Origin: Ancalomicrobiaceae bacterium S20
GTDB taxonomy: Bacteria; Pseudomonadota; Alphaproteobacteria; Rhizobiales; Ancalomicrobiaceae
Assembly (NCBI GenBank): GCA_040269895.1
Contig: CP158568.1
Span: 868,001 to 932,000 of the forward strand
Length of the DNA stretch: 64,000 nt
Direction: 5' to 3'
A program made the translations under genes and the position numbers. The notes beneath the pieces were generated by a model. The model ran no database searches. It was given only the letters and a program-made list of their open reading frames with translations, and had not been told where the DNA came from. Shown here piece by piece: positions 16,438-25,864 of this stretch (within the stretch, counting starts at the first letter, position 1; each line of letters opens with the position of its first letter).

Positions 16438-17274
16438 ATGTCCGACGCCGATCCGACCCTGCCCGTCGCCGCCGAGCCGGTTCCCGAGGCGCTGCCGCCG
16501 CGCTCCGAGCCGGTGTTCAACCTGCCCGGCTCGGTGATCGCGCTCGCGGCCGTGCTGGCGGCGGTCCAGGCGGTCCGTTCGCTGCTGACGCCCGAGCTCG
16601 ACATCTGGACGCTCGCCTATTTCGCCTTCATTCCGGAGCGGTTCATCGCGATGGAGGCGATCGGCCAGCCTTATCCGGGCGGGTTCGCAGCGGAGGTCTG
16701 GACCTTCGTCACCTACGCCTTCCTGCATGGCGACTGGACGCACCTGATCATGAACGGTGCCTTCCTGCTTGCGTTCGGGGCGCCGGTCGCGCGCCGGTTC
16801 GGGGGCTTGCGCTTCTTCGTGCTGTTCGCGGTCGCCTCGGCCGCGGGGGCGCTCGCCCATCTCGTGATGCATTTCGGCGACGACACGCCGGTGGTCGGTG
16901 CCTCGGCCGCGGTCGCGGGCTTCATGGGCGCTGCGTTGCGCTTCATGTTCGTCGCGCGGGGGCCGATGGGGCCGGCGCGCTGGTTCGGGCCCGAGGCGGT
17001 CGATGCGGCCTGGCGCGTGCCGGCGCCGCCGCTCGTCACGGTGCTCGCGGATCGGCGGGTGATCGGCTTCTTCGCCGTCTGGGCGCTGTTCAATGTCGCG
17101 GTCGGCTTCGGGGCGGGCGCGCTTCTCGGCATGGGCGACGTCAGTGTCGCGTGGGAGGCGCATTTCGGCGGCTTCGTCGCCGGTTTCTTCGGCTTCGGCC
17201 TGCTCGATCCGGTTGCGCCGGAGCCGCCGCGCGCCGATGCGCCGGTCGCAGGCGACGACGCCGGCCCGACCTGA
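16438..17274 (+). CDS. rhomboid family intramembrane serine protease
   Basis: A 278-residue multi-pass membrane protein starting at 16438 behind AGGAG. It has the rhomboid core of about six membrane segments. Catalytic features are His97 in HGDWTHLIMN with the following Asn, Ser156 in the VVGASAAVAGFMG motif, and His242 in AHFGGFVAGFFG. It should cut transmembrane substrates near the outer face of the inner membrane. The N-terminal 30 residues are Pro/Glu-rich and cytosolic. No substrate is apparent nearby. Confidence 0.9.
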   Translation: MSDADPTLPVAAEPVPEALPPRSEPVFNLPGSVIALAAVLAAVQAVRSLLTPELDIWTLAYFAFIPERFIAMEAIGQPYPGGFAAEVWTFVTYAFLHGDWTHLIMNGAFLLAFGAPVARRFGGLRFFVLFAVASAAGALAHLVMHFGDDTPVVGASAAVAGFMGAALRFMFVARGPMGPARWFGPEAVDAAWRVPAPPLVTVLADRRVIGFFAVWALFNVAVGFGAGALLGMGDVSVAWEAHFGGFVAGFFGFGLLDPVAPEPPRADAPVAGDDAGPT

Positions 17275-17560
17275 CGCAGCGCCTGCGCGGCTTACCGGTG
17301 GATGACAGGGCGAATGGTCGCGGCAGTGTCATACCACCCTTGCGCCGATGAGCACTCGTGCCCATCATCCATATTGAGGCCTGCGTCCGCGGGCGACGGG
17401 CCCGGAGGCTTTGTCGCACCCGTGGACCGTCCCGGTTCGAGACGATCCCGGGGATCTTGGTCGACATCCTCCAGGTGAATGTCGTGTGCTTCGCTGCCCT
17501 GCGGCGCCGAGCACGCGCAAACGGGACCGGAAAACCGGACCAGATGGGAGGATCGAAATC

Positions 17561-17992
17561 ATGACCGTTGCAGCCATTCTCCAGGACAAGGGTCGTCACG
17601 TGGTGACGATGAGCCCGAAGCAGTCGCTGACCGACGTCTGCGAGGTTCTGGCCGCCAACAAGATCGGTGCGGTCGTGCTGACCGAGCCGGACGGGCGTAT
17701 CGCGGGCATCCTGTCGGAGCGCGACATCGTGCGCGCGTTGTCGCAGGAGGGGCCGGGCGTGTTGCAGACGCTCGCCGAAGCGCACATGTCGCGCAAGGTC
17801 GTGACCGCGACCGAGCATGAGACGGCGCTCGAGGTGCTGCATCGCATGAGCGACGGTCGCTTTCGCCACATGCCGATCACGCGCGAAAATCGCCTGATCG
17901 GCGTCATTTCGATCGGCGACGTGGTTCAGTACCGGCTGCAGCTGATCGAGCGCGAGGCCGCGCAGATGCGCGAGTACATCACCGCGGGCTGA
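17561..17992 (+). CDS. CBS-domain protein
   Basis: A 143-residue protein made of two CBS motifs (about residues 8-60 and 74-130): VVLTEPDGRIAGILSERDIVRAL, then FRHMPITRENRLIGVISIGDVV. The pair forms one Bateman module that usually senses adenine nucleotides or S-adenosyl compounds. No effector domain is attached, so it may act by protein contact. A strong GGGAGGA site precedes the start. Confidence 0.88.
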   Translation: MTVAAILQDKGRHVVTMSPKQSLTDVCEVLAANKIGAVVLTEPDGRIAGILSERDIVRALSQEGPGVLQTLAEAHMSRKVVTATEHETALEVLHRMSDGRFRHMPITRENRLIGVISIGDVVQYRLQLIEREAAQMREYITAG

Positions 17993-18019
17993 TGCGTTGC
18001 GCGGACGGGCGTCGCGGCG

Positions 18020-18079
18020 CCCGTCCGGATCGCGCCCGTCCGGATCGCGGCTGTCTGGATCGCGGCGGGCCGGATCGGT
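18020..18079. repeat. 15-bp tandem repeat between CBS gene and hisI
   Basis: Two exact copies of CCCGTCCGGATCGCG (18020-18034, 18035-18049), a third with three changes (18050-18064) and a degraded fourth. The array fills the gap between two convergent genes. Confidence 0.65.
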
Positions 18080-18090
18080 GTGGCCTGGTT

Positions 18091-18630
18091 TCAGTCGTGG
18101 CTGTGCCCGTCCGTGCCGTGCCCGGCTGCGTCATGGCTATGGCCATGTCCGTGGGCATTGCTGCCATAGACGGCGTCGGGATCGAACATCGGGGCCGGTT
18201 CGGCGAAGGCGAGCGTCGCCGTCGCGGCCCGGGCGCCGATCGGCACCGCGCGGTAGAAGCAGGACCGGTAGCCGCGGTGGCACGATGCGCCATGGCCGTC
18301 GACCCGGACCTTGAGCAGGACCGCGTCCTGATCGCAATCGACGCGGATCTCGGCGACGCGCTGCAGGTTGCCGCTCGTCTCGCCCTTGATCCAGAGCTTG
18401 GCCCGCGACCGGCTCCAGTAATGTGCGACGCCGGTCTCGATCGTCTTGGCGAGCGCCTCGGCGTTCATATGGGCGAGCATCAGCACCGCGCCGTCGTCGG
18501 CATCGACGACCACGGCCGTCACCAGCCCGTGGGCGTCGAAACGCGGCGTCAGGCGATCGCCGAGCTCGAGCTCGTCATGGGAGCCCGGCTGGGCGAAGGG
18601 GGCATTCGGCGCGTCGGTCATGGTGGTCAT
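18091..18630 (-). CDS. hisI: phosphoribosyl-AMP cyclohydrolase with His-rich tail
   Basis: Third step of histidine synthesis: opens the purine ring of phosphoribosyl-AMP. The 179-residue protein has the complete PRA-CH domain (about residues 25-130): [28 protein letters not shown], the metal-binding DCDQDA and the Cys pair in [14 protein letters not shown]. The HisE pyrophosphohydrolase domain is absent, so it is the single-function form. After the catalytic domain comes an unusual tail containing HGHGHSHD and DGHSHD, which could bind or store zinc needed by the enzyme. The start at 18630 is the first of two close ATGs. Confidence 0.92.
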   Translation of the reverse strand: MTTMTDAPNAPFAQPGSHDELELGDRLTPRFDAHGLVTAVVVDADDGAVLMLAHMNAEALAKTIETGVAHYWSRSRAKLWIKGETSGNLQRVAEIRVDCDQDAVLLKVRVDGHGASCHRGYRSCFYRAVPIGARAATATLAFAEPAPMFDPDAVYGSNAHGHGHSHDAAGHGTDGHSHD

Positions 18631-18788
18631 GGGTCTCGTCCGCTCGATGGTTGCCGCATCGGATAGGCGCGGCACGGGCCGCGGTCAATGCCGGGGGCGT
18701 TGCTCGTGCTGCACCAGGGGCGGAGCGCGGCACGAACGCCCTCTGATCGGGGGGCACGGCACGGGGCAGGGACTCGCGCCCCAGACGG

Positions 18789-18810
18789 AAAAAGCCGCCT
18801 GGCGGCGGCT
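18789..18810 (-). terminator. Rho-independent terminator of folE
   Basis: On the minus strand AGCCGCC, a four-base loop, GGCGGCT and TTTTTCC follow the end of folE by about 60 bases. Seven-bp stem (18793-18799 with 18804-18810) and T tract 18789-18793. Confidence 0.8.
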
Positions 18811-18866
18811 TCCCGATCATCTGACGATTTCCGGTTCGGCGAACGCGTGATGCGCCCGCGGGCGCC

Positions 18867-19502
18867 TCAGCGGGCGCCGCGCACCAGCATCATGAAGCGC
18901 GCCTGTTCGGCCGGGTCCTCGCGGAACACGCCGGTGAACTGGGTGGTGATCGTGCTGACGCCCGACTTCTGCACGCCGCGCATCGACATGCACATGTGCT
19001 CGGCCTCGATCAGCAGTGCGACACCGCGCGGCTTCAGATATTCGTCGATCGCGGTGGCGATCTGCGCCGAGAGGCTCTCCTGCGTCTGCATGCGACGGGC
19101 GAAGACATCGACCACGCGCGCCAGCTTCGACAGGCCGACCACACCGCCGCTCGGATAGTAGGCGATATGGGCCTTGCCGACGAAGGGCACCATGTGGTGC
19201 TCGCAATGGGAGAAGAACGGGATGTCGCGCACGACGACGATGTCGCCGTAGCCCTCGACCTCTTCGAACACGCGGTCGAGCACCTCGCCGGCATCTTCGT
19301 TGTAGCCGCTGTAGAGCTGCTCATAGGCCTTCACGACGCGCTTCGGCGTATCGACCAGGCCTTCGCGGTCCGGATCGTCGCCGGTCCAGCGGATCAGCGT
19401 GCGCACGGCCGCCTCGGCTTCCTCGCGCGTCGGTCGACGGGCGACATCCGCCGTGTCGGTCGCGGGCCGATCCTTGCGATAGAGATTCACGATGGCGTCC
19501 AT
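18867..19502 (-). CDS. folE: GTP cyclohydrolase I
   Basis: Converts GTP to dihydroneopterin triphosphate, entering tetrahydrofolate synthesis. The 211-residue protein shows the zinc and active-site motifs [10 protein letters not shown] and [14 protein letters not shown], and the family IPYYP-like AHIAYYPSG segment with [14 protein letters not shown] 19502 is chosen because GGAG is correctly spaced; the ATG nine bases earlier overlaps that site. In many rhizobia folE lies next to hisI and the IscU-like gene, as here. Confidence 0.94.
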   Translation of the reverse strand: MDAIVNLYRKDRPATDTADVARRPTREEAEAAVRTLIRWTGDDPDREGLVDTPKRVVKAYEQLYSGYNEDAGEVLDRVFEEVEGYGDIVVVRDIPFFSHCEHHMVPFVGKAHIAYYPSGGVVGLSKLARVVDVFARRMQTQESLSAQIATAIDEYLKPRGVALLIEAEHMCMSMRGVQKSGVSTITTQFTGVFREDPAEQARFMMLVRGAR

Positions 19503-19674
19503 GGGATACATCTCCGGGCTGTCCAGCCTTTTTCTCACTGTACGGCTCCGAGCGCTGGTCGGACCACATATCCCAGCGTCTCAGCGTACCTGCTGTCGTG
19601 GCCCCGTCATCCCTATATAGTCGATCGCGACGCGCGCGTCAGGCTCCAAGCGGTCGCAAGTTCGAGGGTCGGTT

Positions 19675-20118
19675 ATGATCGACGACATCTACAACAAGAA
19701 GATCCTGGAATTCGCCGGCAACATCCCGCGGCTCGGCCGGCTCGCGGAGCCGGACGCGAGCGCGACCGCGCATTCAAAACTCTGTGGGTCGACCGTGACC
19801 ATCGACCTGAAGCTCGACGGCGACGTGGTGTCGGACTTCGCCCACGACGTGAAGGCCTGCGCGCTCGGACAGGCCTCGTCGTCGATCATGGCGCGCCATG
19901 TCGTCGGCGCGACCGCGGCCGAGCTCCGAGCGGTACGCGAGGCGATGCGCCGCATGCTCAAGGAGAACGGCGCGCCGCCCGAGGGGCGCTTCGAGGATCT
20001 GAAGTTCTTGGAGCCGGTGCGCGACTACAAGGCGCGGCACGCCTCGACCATGCTGACCTTCGACGCGGTCTGCGCGGCGCTCGATCAGATCGAAGCCAAG
20101 CGCGGTGCGGCGGCTTGA
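19675..20118 (+). CDS. IscU/NifU-like scaffold protein lacking the third cysteine
   Basis: A 147-residue protein of the NifU N-terminal family. Two of the three conserved cluster-binding cysteines are present (SKLCGS, Cys37; VKACALGQASSS, Cys62). At the third site, where IscU has HCS, the sequence reads HAS, and the Asp after the first Cys is Ser. It therefore may not hold a cluster by the classical ligand set. This divergent form next to folE and yidD is typical of rhizobia. Divergent from folE with a 170-base gap that should contain both promoters. Confidence 0.82.
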   Translation: MIDDIYNKKILEFAGNIPRLGRLAEPDASATAHSKLCGSTVTIDLKLDGDVVSDFAHDVKACALGQASSSIMARHVVGATAAELRAVREAMRRMLKENGAPPEGRFEDLKFLEPVRDYKARHASTMLTFDAVCAALDQIEAKRGAAA

Positions 20119-20349
20119 GAAGGGCGCGCGCCGCCCGGAACGGTTGAGGGCGGTGGCGGTTTTTGGTAATATCCTGGCTAGGAGGGGACCTTGCGGCCCC
20201 CTCCTGCCGGACTTACCGGCGGATGGAGATCGTCACTCTCCACCTGCCGAGCCGGAAAGTGATCGTCAGTCGCATGACGCTCGCTTCCCTGCCGAAGGGT
20301 GTCGGCTTGCACACCGGTGCCTTTACACCGGCAAGTCACTCTGGCGCGA
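20119..20349. other. structured intergenic region, possible small RNA
   Basis: No convincing ORF, but several hairpins in series: AGGAGGGG with CCCCTCCT near 20180-20205, and CCGGTG-CCTTTA-CACCGG near 20318-20335, all upstream of a strong terminator. A TAATAT sequence near 20168 could be a -10 element. It may be the 3' untranslated region of the IscU-like gene or an independent small RNA. I match it to no known family. Confidence 0.3.
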
Positions 20350-20392
20350 AAGCCGCGCGTCTGCCTAGTGCAGATGCGCGGCTTTTCAATTT
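20350..20392. terminator. hairpin terminator between convergent genes
   Basis: AAGCCGCGC (20350-20358) pairs with GCGCGGCTT (20376-20384), extended inward by TCTGC/GCAGA, followed by TTCAATTTT on the plus strand. It separates the IscU-like gene from the convergent HD gene. Confidence 0.85.
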
Positions 20393-20429
20393 TGGCGTGT
20401 TTCCGGGTTGCGCTGGTGCCGCGCCGGGG

Positions 20430-21020
20430 TCAGGCCGCGGGCGCGTCGGTCTGTGGCGGCGGCGAGGCGATGTCTCGGGCCGCGAAATGCGCGTCGGCCT
20501 CCTGGGCCACCCGGTCGAACGCGGCCTCGAGCTTCGGATCGGCGCCGCGGATGCGCTCGACGACGGCTCTCGCCCACTCGACATAGTCACGCAGGCGCTG
20601 TTCGCTCCAGTCCTTCGGCGGGGCATGGATGACCGAACGCACGTTCGAGGTCTTGTCGGCGAACTTGATGCGGCGGGCCGCATGCGACAGATGCGGCGCA
20701 TGCTCGATTTGCAGACGCTTGCGCTCGTCCTTCGGCAGGCTCTTGTCGTCGCTGACCTCGCGCACCAGATCGGCGACGCGGGTGCCGAACAGGGCCGCGA
20801 GCTCCTCGTGGGTCGTGCCGGTATCCTCGATCGTGTCATGCAGGTAGCCGGCGGCGATCAGTTCGCTGTCGGCGCCGGCATCGGCGAGCAGCTCCGCGAC
20901 CTCGGCCAGGTGGTTGACATAAGGAGCGAAATCCTCGCCCTTTCGGTGCTGGTCCTTGTGGCGGACCGCCGCGAAATGGACGGCACGGGTCACGAGGGCG
21001 AGGTCGGCGGACTGGGTCAT
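20430..21020 (-). CDS. HD-domain protein resembling ppGpp hydrolase (MESH1/SpoT type)
   Basis: A 196-residue protein formed by one HD phosphohydrolase domain: RHKDQHRKGEDFAPYVNHL, YLHDTIEDTGTTHEEL (the HD...ED metal and catalytic motif), and FADKTSNVRSV. This is the hydrolase half of RelA/SpoT in stand-alone form, like MESH1, so it may remove pyrophosphate from (p)ppGpp or related nucleotides. The synthetase, TGS and ACT domains are absent. The start at 21020 is the first ATG of the conserved region, with a poor ribosome site. Confidence 0.82.
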   Translation of the reverse strand: MTQSADLALVTRAVHFAAVRHKDQHRKGEDFAPYVNHLAEVAELLADAGADSELIAAGYLHDTIEDTGTTHEELAALFGTRVADLVREVSDDKSLPKDERKRLQIEHAPHLSHAARRIKFADKTSNVRSVIHAPPKDWSEQRLRDYVEWARAVVERIRGADPKLEAAFDRVAQEADAHFAARDIASPPPQTDAPAA

Positions 21021-21196
21021 GGGCTCATGTGATCCGGAAACGATGCGTGCGGAAGCGGTGCAGGCGGAAGCGATACGGGAGCGGGCGGAGCCGATCATGC
21101 CGGCGTGTCCTTCCCATGACGGCGAACCAGCGGCCGGAACGGACCCGTGATGATCCAGGCGGGTTTCGACCACGGCAAACGAGAGGCTGAACGATC

Positions 21197-21595
21197 GTGT
21201 GCTCCGGCTGTTCCGATCGCAAGGGGCAAATGCCGTCCGCCGACGGGCCGCGACCGTCGGCGCCGCGCCGAATCGTCGACGATCTCGGCCGACCGCACGT
21301 CCTCGTCGCGCGCCTGATGGTGCGGTTCTATCGATACACGCTGTCCGCCTTCATCGGCCGGACCTGCCGCTATCTGCCGACTTGCTCGGAGTATACCGAA
21401 GAGGCGATCACGCGGCACGGCCTGTGGGCCGGCGGCTGGATGGGGCTCAGGCGGATCCTCTCCTGCCACCCTTGGGGCGGCTCGGGCTATGACCCCGTGC
21501 CGGACGAATTGCCTCGCCATGCCTGCTGGTATATGCCGTGGCGCTATCGCGGGCCCGCAACGGACCCGGGTCCCGGCGCCGACGCTCGCCGCTGA
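21197..21595 (+). CDS. yidD: membrane protein insertion efficiency factor YidD
   Basis: A 132-residue protein with the complete YidD core (RFYRYTLSAFIGRTCRYLPTC split as RFYRYTLSAF and CRYLPTCSEYTEEAI, then CHPWGGSGYDPVP). It assists YidC in inserting inner-membrane proteins and acts as a membrane-associated factor. The N-terminal 35 residues are variable. The start is GTG 21197 behind GAGAGG. It is not next to rpmH or yidC here but to thrS, as in many rhizobia. Confidence 0.92.
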   Translation: MCSGCSDRKGQMPSADGPRPSAPRRIVDDLGRPHVLVARLMVRFYRYTLSAFIGRTCRYLPTCSEYTEEAITRHGLWAGGWMGLRRILSCHPWGGSGYDPVPDELPRHACWYMPWRYRGPATDPGPGADARR

Positions 21596-21674
21596 CCGGC
21601 TTTCTCCAACGCCCGCGACATCAACCGACCCGCTTACCCGGTCTCGTATCCGGGAGTGAGCAACGGAGGCCGTC

Positions 21675-23645
21675 TTGTCGATTTCCCTGACCTTTCCCGA
21701 TGGTGCCCAGCGCGTGTACGAGGCCGGCGTGACCGGGCTCGACGTCGCCGAATCGATCGCAAAATCCCTTGCCAAGCGCACGATCGCGATGACGGTCGAC
21801 GGCGTGCTGGCGGACCTGACCGATCCGATCACGCGCGACGCCAACATCCGCTTCGTCACCCGCGACGACCCGGAAGCGCTCGAGCTGATCCGGCACGACG
21901 CCGCGCATGTGATGGCTGAGGCGGTGCAGGAGCTCTATCCCGGCACGCAGGTCACGATCGGACCGGTCATCGAGAACGGCTTCTATTACGATTTCCATCG
22001 CAACGAGCCCTTCACCCTCGAGGACCTGCCGAAAATCGAGGCGAAGATGCGCGAGATCATCGCGCGCAATCAGAAGTTCTCGAAGGAGATCTGGACGCGC
22101 GATCAGGCCAAGCAGGTGTTCGCCGACAAGGGCGAGCGCTTCAAGGTCGAACTCGTCGATGCGATCCCCGAGGACCAGACCATCCGCATCTATAAGCAGG
22201 GTGACTGGTTCGACCTCTGCCGCGGACCGCACATGGTCTCGACCGGTCAGATCGGCGGGGCCTTCAAGCTGATGAAGGTCGCCGGCGCCTATTGGCGCGG
22301 CGACGCCAACAACCCGATGCTGTCCCGCATCTACGGCACGGCCTGGACCAGCGACAAGGATCTCGCCGCCTATCTCCACATGCTGGAGGAGGCCGAGAAG
22401 CGCGACCATCGCAAGCTCGGCCGCGAGATGGACCTGTTCCATTTCCAGGAGGAGGGGCCCGGTGTCGTGTTCTGGCACGGCAAGGGCTGGACCATGTTCC
22501 AGGAGCTGGTCTCCTACATGCGCCGGCGCCTCAAGGGCGACTATCAGGAGGTCAACGCGCCGCAGGTGCTCGACAAGAGCCTGTGGGAGACCTCCGGTCA
22601 CTGGGGCTGGTACAAGGAGAACATGTTCGCGGTGCAGTCCGCCGGCGACGAGGCCGAGGACAAGCGCATTTTCGCGCTGAAGCCGATGAACTGTCCGGGT
22701 CACGTCCAGATCTTCAAGCATGGCTTGAAGTCCTACCGCGAACTACCGATGCGCCTTGCCGAATTCGGTATCGTGCACCGCTATGAGGCCTCGGGCGCCA
22801 TGCATGGTCTGATGCGCGTGCGCGGCTTCACGCAGGACGACGCGCACGTGTTCTGCACCGACGATCAGATGGCGGCCGAGTGCCTGAAGATCAACGATCT
22901 GATCCTGTCGACCTATGCCGACTTCGGCTTCGACAGCATCGTCGTGAAGCTGTCGACCCGGCCGGAGAAGCGCGTCGGTTCGGACGAGCTCTGGGATCGC
23001 GCCGAGAGCGTGATGACCAAGGTGCTCGAGCAGATCGCGGCCGAATCCGGCGGGCGCATCAAGACCGGCATCAATCCGGGCGAGGGCGCCTTCTACGGGC
23101 CGAAGTTCGAATACACGCTGAAGGACGCGATCGGCCGCGACTGGCAGTGCGGCACCACGCAGGTCGACTTCAACCTGCCGGAGCGGTTCGGCGCCTTCTT
23201 CGTCGATGCCGACGGCGCCAAAAAGACGCCGGTGATGATCCATCGCGCCATCTGCGGCTCGATGGAGCGCTTCCTCGGCATCCTGATCGAGAACTTCGCC
23301 GGCCATTTCCCGCTCTGGATCGCGCCGACACAGGTGGTGGTCGCCACCATCACCTCGGAGGCCGACGACTATGCCGAGAGCGTGCGGGCGAAGCTCGTCC
23401 GCGCCGGCCTGCGCGTCGAGAGCGACGTCCGCAACGAGAAGATCAACTACAAGGTCCGCGAGCACTCGCTCGCCAAGGTCCCGGTGATCCTCGTCGTCGG
23501 CAAGCGCGAGGCGGAAGAGGAGAAGGTCGCGATGCGCCGGCTCGGCAGCCAGGAGAATCGCGTCCTGACCCTCGACGAGGCGATCGCCGCGCTCGTCGAC
23601 GAGGCGACGCCGCCCGATATCCGCCGGGCCAAGTCGGCCAACTGA
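21675..23645 (+). CDS. thrS: threonine-tRNA ligase
   Basis: Charges tRNA-Thr. 656 residues, full family length: TGS domain (1-63), editing/second additional domain with [17 protein letters not shown] (about 72-210), class II catalytic core with [14 protein letters not shown] (zinc Cys), [23 protein letters not shown], and the C-terminal anticodon-binding domain ending near AKSAN. The start is TTG 21675 with GGAGG six bases upstream; the next in-frame ATG would remove the TGS domain. Followed by a terminator. Confidence 0.96.
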   Translation: MSISLTFPDGAQRVYEAGVTGLDVAESIAKSLAKRTIAMTVDGVLADLTDPITRDANIRFVTRDDPEALELIRHDAAHVMAEAVQELYPGTQVTIGPVIENGFYYDFHRNEPFTLEDLPKIEAKMREIIARNQKFSKEIWTRDQAKQVFADKGERFKVELVDAIPEDQTIRIYKQGDWFDLCRGPHMVSTGQIGGAFKLMKVAGAYWRGDANNPMLSRIYGTAWTSDKDLAAYLHMLEEAEKRDHRKLGREMDLFHFQEEGPGVVFWHGKGWTMFQELVSYMRRRLKGDYQEVNAPQVLDKSLWETSGHWGWYKENMFAVQSAGDEAEDKRIFALKPMNCPGHVQIFKHGLKSYRELPMRLAEFGIVHRYEASGAMHGLMRVRGFTQDDAHVFCTDDQMAAECLKINDLILSTYADFGFDSIVVKLSTRPEKRVGSDELWDRAESVMTKVLEQIAAESGGRIKTGINPGEGAFYGPKFEYTLKDAIGRDWQCGTTQVDFNLPERFGAFFVDADGAKKTPVMIHRAICGSMERFLGILIENFAGHFPLWIAPTQVVVATITSEADDYAESVRAKLVRAGLRVESDVRNEKINYKVREHSLAKVPVILVVGKREAEEEKVAMRRLGSQENRVLTLDEAIAALVDEATPPDIRRAKSAN

Positions 23646-23675
23646 CTGGGCAGTAGCTGACGGCAGACATGCAGC

Positions 23676-23703
23676 AGGCCGGGTGTCATGCGCCCGGCCT
23701 TTT
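23676..23703 (+). terminator. terminator after thrS
   Basis: AGGCCGGG (23676-23683) pairs with CCCGGCCT (23693-23700) and is followed by TTT, about 30 bases after the thrS stop codon. Confidence 0.8.
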
Positions 23704-23842
23704 GCTGTCGGCACGACGGACGCCGGCCAGCGCCGCGCGCGCCGACCCCCAAATGGGGCTTGCCCCCACGTGCGCTGGGGCACAGGCTGAGCGGCAAGGC
23801 GGCGACAGGAAAAGCAGCCGCCGCGGTTCCGGGAGGGGCGTG

Positions 23843-24577
23843 ATGCGGGCAGGTTCGTCTTCGACCACAATCGTTCGCGGTGCCGTCTGCACGGCGGTCT
23901 TTGCGGCGGCGCTCGTCGCCGGCTCAGCGGGCGCGCGCGCCGACGAGAGCGTCGATCTGGGCGGCGGCAAGGGCGTTCTGATCCGGCCGGCGGGCAAGCC
24001 GCGCGCCAGCCTGATCCTGATGCCCGGCGGCGACGGACGCGTCAATGTCGGGGCGGGCGGCAGCTTTTCCGGCACGCTCGGCAATCAGTTGACCCGCACG
24101 CGGCAGGCCTATGTCGCGGCCGGTTTCGCGGTGCTGCTGGTCGATGCGGATGCGGATCTCGCGAAGGCCGTCGCGACCATGGCGGCGATCAAGCGGCCGG
24201 TCACGGTGGTCGGCACCAGCCGCGGCACGCAGCGTGCGGCGCGCGGCATTGCGGCCGGCGCGCGGCCGGACGGTCTGGTGTTGACCTCCGGTTTCCTGTC
24301 CGACGCCTCGGGCGACAGCGACAATGTGATGAACATCCTCGGCTCGCCGGCGGCGCTGCCGAGGACGCTGGTCGTGCATCACCGGCAGGACGCCTGCAAG
24401 AAGACCTTGCCGGCCGGCGTCGAGCCGTTCCAGAAATGGGCGGGCTCGAAGGCCCGCGTGGTCTGGCTCTCCGGCGGCGTGAGCGACGGCAATCCGTGCG
24501 AGGCGCGCGCGCATCACGGGTTCAACGGGATCGACGGTCAGGTCGTCTCGGCGGTCTCGGGTTTTGCGGGACGCTGA
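23843..24577 (+). CDS. secreted alpha/beta-hydrolase-like protein
   Basis: A 244-residue protein with signal peptide (about residues 1-33, ending AGARA) and an alpha/beta hydrolase core. The nucleophile elbow reads GTSRGTQ, the oxyanion region LMPGGDGRV, and the late histidine HHGF. Two cysteines (DACKK and NPCEA) about 36 residues apart could form a disulfide. The start at 23843 follows GGGAGGGG. The substrate is unknown. Confidence 0.75.
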   Translation: MRAGSSSTTIVRGAVCTAVFAAALVAGSAGARADESVDLGGGKGVLIRPAGKPRASLILMPGGDGRVNVGAGGSFSGTLGNQLTRTRQAYVAAGFAVLLVDADADLAKAVATMAAIKRPVTVVGTSRGTQRAARGIAAGARPDGLVLTSGFLSDASGDSDNVMNILGSPAALPRTLVVHHRQDACKKTLPAGVEPFQKWAGSKARVVWLSGGVSDGNPCEARAHHGFNGIDGQVVSAVSGFAGR

Positions 24578-24610
24578 TCGCGCGGGGCCTGAGGGGCGCT
24601 TGTCCCCCGC

Positions 24611-24979
24611 TCAATCTTCCGGCGGTTCCTCGACCGGCGGCGGGGGCGGGAAGGGCGCCCCGGTCTCGAAGCGGATCCAGTCGGCGTAGTTCTCCGGCGC
24701 GGCGACGACCGGCAGCGCGACCATGCCCGGCACGTCATAGGGGTGCAGGCGGATGATTTCGGCCATCAGGGCGTCGACCTGGACGGTGCGCGTCTTGAAG
24801 ATCGCGACGGTCTCGTCGGCGTCGTGGACCTCGCCCTCCCAGGCGTAGATCGAAAAGGCCATCGGCAGGATGTTGACGCAGGCCGCGAGGCGGGCCTCGA
24901 CCGCGGCGCGGCCGACCTCGCGCGCCAAGTCCTTGTCGGGAAAGGTGGCGTAGACCACGACGAGATCCTGAACGGTCAT
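24611..24979 (-). CDS. cutA: divalent-cation tolerance protein CutA
   Basis: A 122-residue CutA1 protein: VVYATFPDKDLAREVGRA, LAACVNILP, YAWEGEVHDADE and HPYDVPGMVALPV are the family blocks. It forms a PII-like trimer. A role in copper tolerance was first proposed, but the true function is unsettled. The last 15 residues are a Pro/Glu-rich extension (PFPPPPPVEEPPED) beyond the usual end. The start at 24979 follows CAGGAG. Confidence 0.93.
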   Translation of the reverse strand: MTVQDLVVVYATFPDKDLAREVGRAAVEARLAACVNILPMAFSIYAWEGEVHDADETVAIFKTRTVQVDALMAEIIRLHPYDVPGMVALPVVAAPENYADWIRFETGAPFPPPPPVEEPPED

Positions 24980-25081
24980 GCGTACTCCTGGTTTGGTCGG
25001 TCGGCGGCGCCGGCGGCGGCCGTTCCTTGTCGCCCTCGTCCGGGCATGCTAACCCGACCCACGGGTCAGGTGGGGCGGGCC

Positions 25082-25864
25082 ATGGAAATCGAGCGTCCGA
25101 AGATCGACAACATCGCCTTCGTCGCCAGCGCGACCGAGGAGGCCGAGGCCGCCCGCCGGCGGCTCAGCCACCTCTATGGCTCGTCGCCGCCCGATATCGC
25201 CGATGTGATCGTCGCCCTCGGCGGCGACGGCTTCATACTCCAGACGCTGCGCCGCTTCATGAACACCGGCAAGCCGATCTACGGCATGCACCGGGGCACC
25301 GTCGGCTTCCTGATGAACGAGTTCAAGGTCGAGGGGTTGCTCGACCGGCTCGCGGTCGCGGAAGTGACCTCGATCCGGCCGCTTCTGATGAAGGCGGTCG
25401 ACGTGCAGGGCGTCGAGCACGAGGCGCGCGCCTTCAACGAGGTGTCGCTGTGGCGGCGGACCTACCAGGCCGCCAAGCTGAAGCTCAGCATCGACGGCGT
25501 CGAGCGGCTCGACGATCTGGTCTGCGACGGCGTCATCGTCGCGACGCCGGCCGGCTCGACCGCCTACAATCTCTCCGCCCACGGACCGATCATCCCCTTG
25601 AACGCGCCGCTGCTCGCGCTGACGCCGATCAGCCCGTTCCGGCCGCGGCGCTGGCGCGGGGCGCTGGTGCCCGACCGCGCGCTGATCCGCATCGACGTGA
25701 TGGACACGCAGAAGCGGCCGGTCAGCGCCGCTGCCGACCACACCGAGATCAAGAACGTCAAATCGGTCACGGTGCGGCAGGATCGGCAGTCGGAGAGCTT
25801 TTTGATGTTCGATCCCGAACACAATTGGGAAGAGCGGATTCTGGCCGAACAGTTCCAGTACTGA
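25082..25864 (+). CDS. nadK: NAD kinase
   Basis: Phosphorylates NAD to NADP. The 260-residue protein contains the ATP/NAD motif VIVALGGDGFILQTL, the FNEVSLWR segment, and the glycine-rich TPAGSTAYNLSAHGPI motif. The start at ATG 25082 follows AGGTGGGG. The length is usual for alphaproteobacterial NadK. It is a single gene divergent from cutA. Confidence 0.94.
   Translation: MEIERPKIDNIAFVASATEEAEAARRRLSHLYGSSPPDIADVIVALGGDGFILQTLRRFMNTGKPIYGMHRGTVGFLMNEFKVEGLLDRLAVAEVTSIRPLLMKAVDVQGVEHEARAFNEVSLWRRTYQAAKLKLSIDGVERLDDLVCDGVIVATPAGSTAYNLSAHGPIIPLNAPLLALTPISPFRPRRWRGALVPDRALIRIDVMDTQKRPVSAAADHTEIKNVKSVTVRQDRQSESFLMFDPEHNWEERILAEQFQY

Noticed and set aside
21596-21674. Riboswitch or T-box upstream of thrS
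   Set aside because: The leader is only about 80 bases with no T-box sequence or stable antiterminator; alphaproteobacterial thrS normally lacks one.
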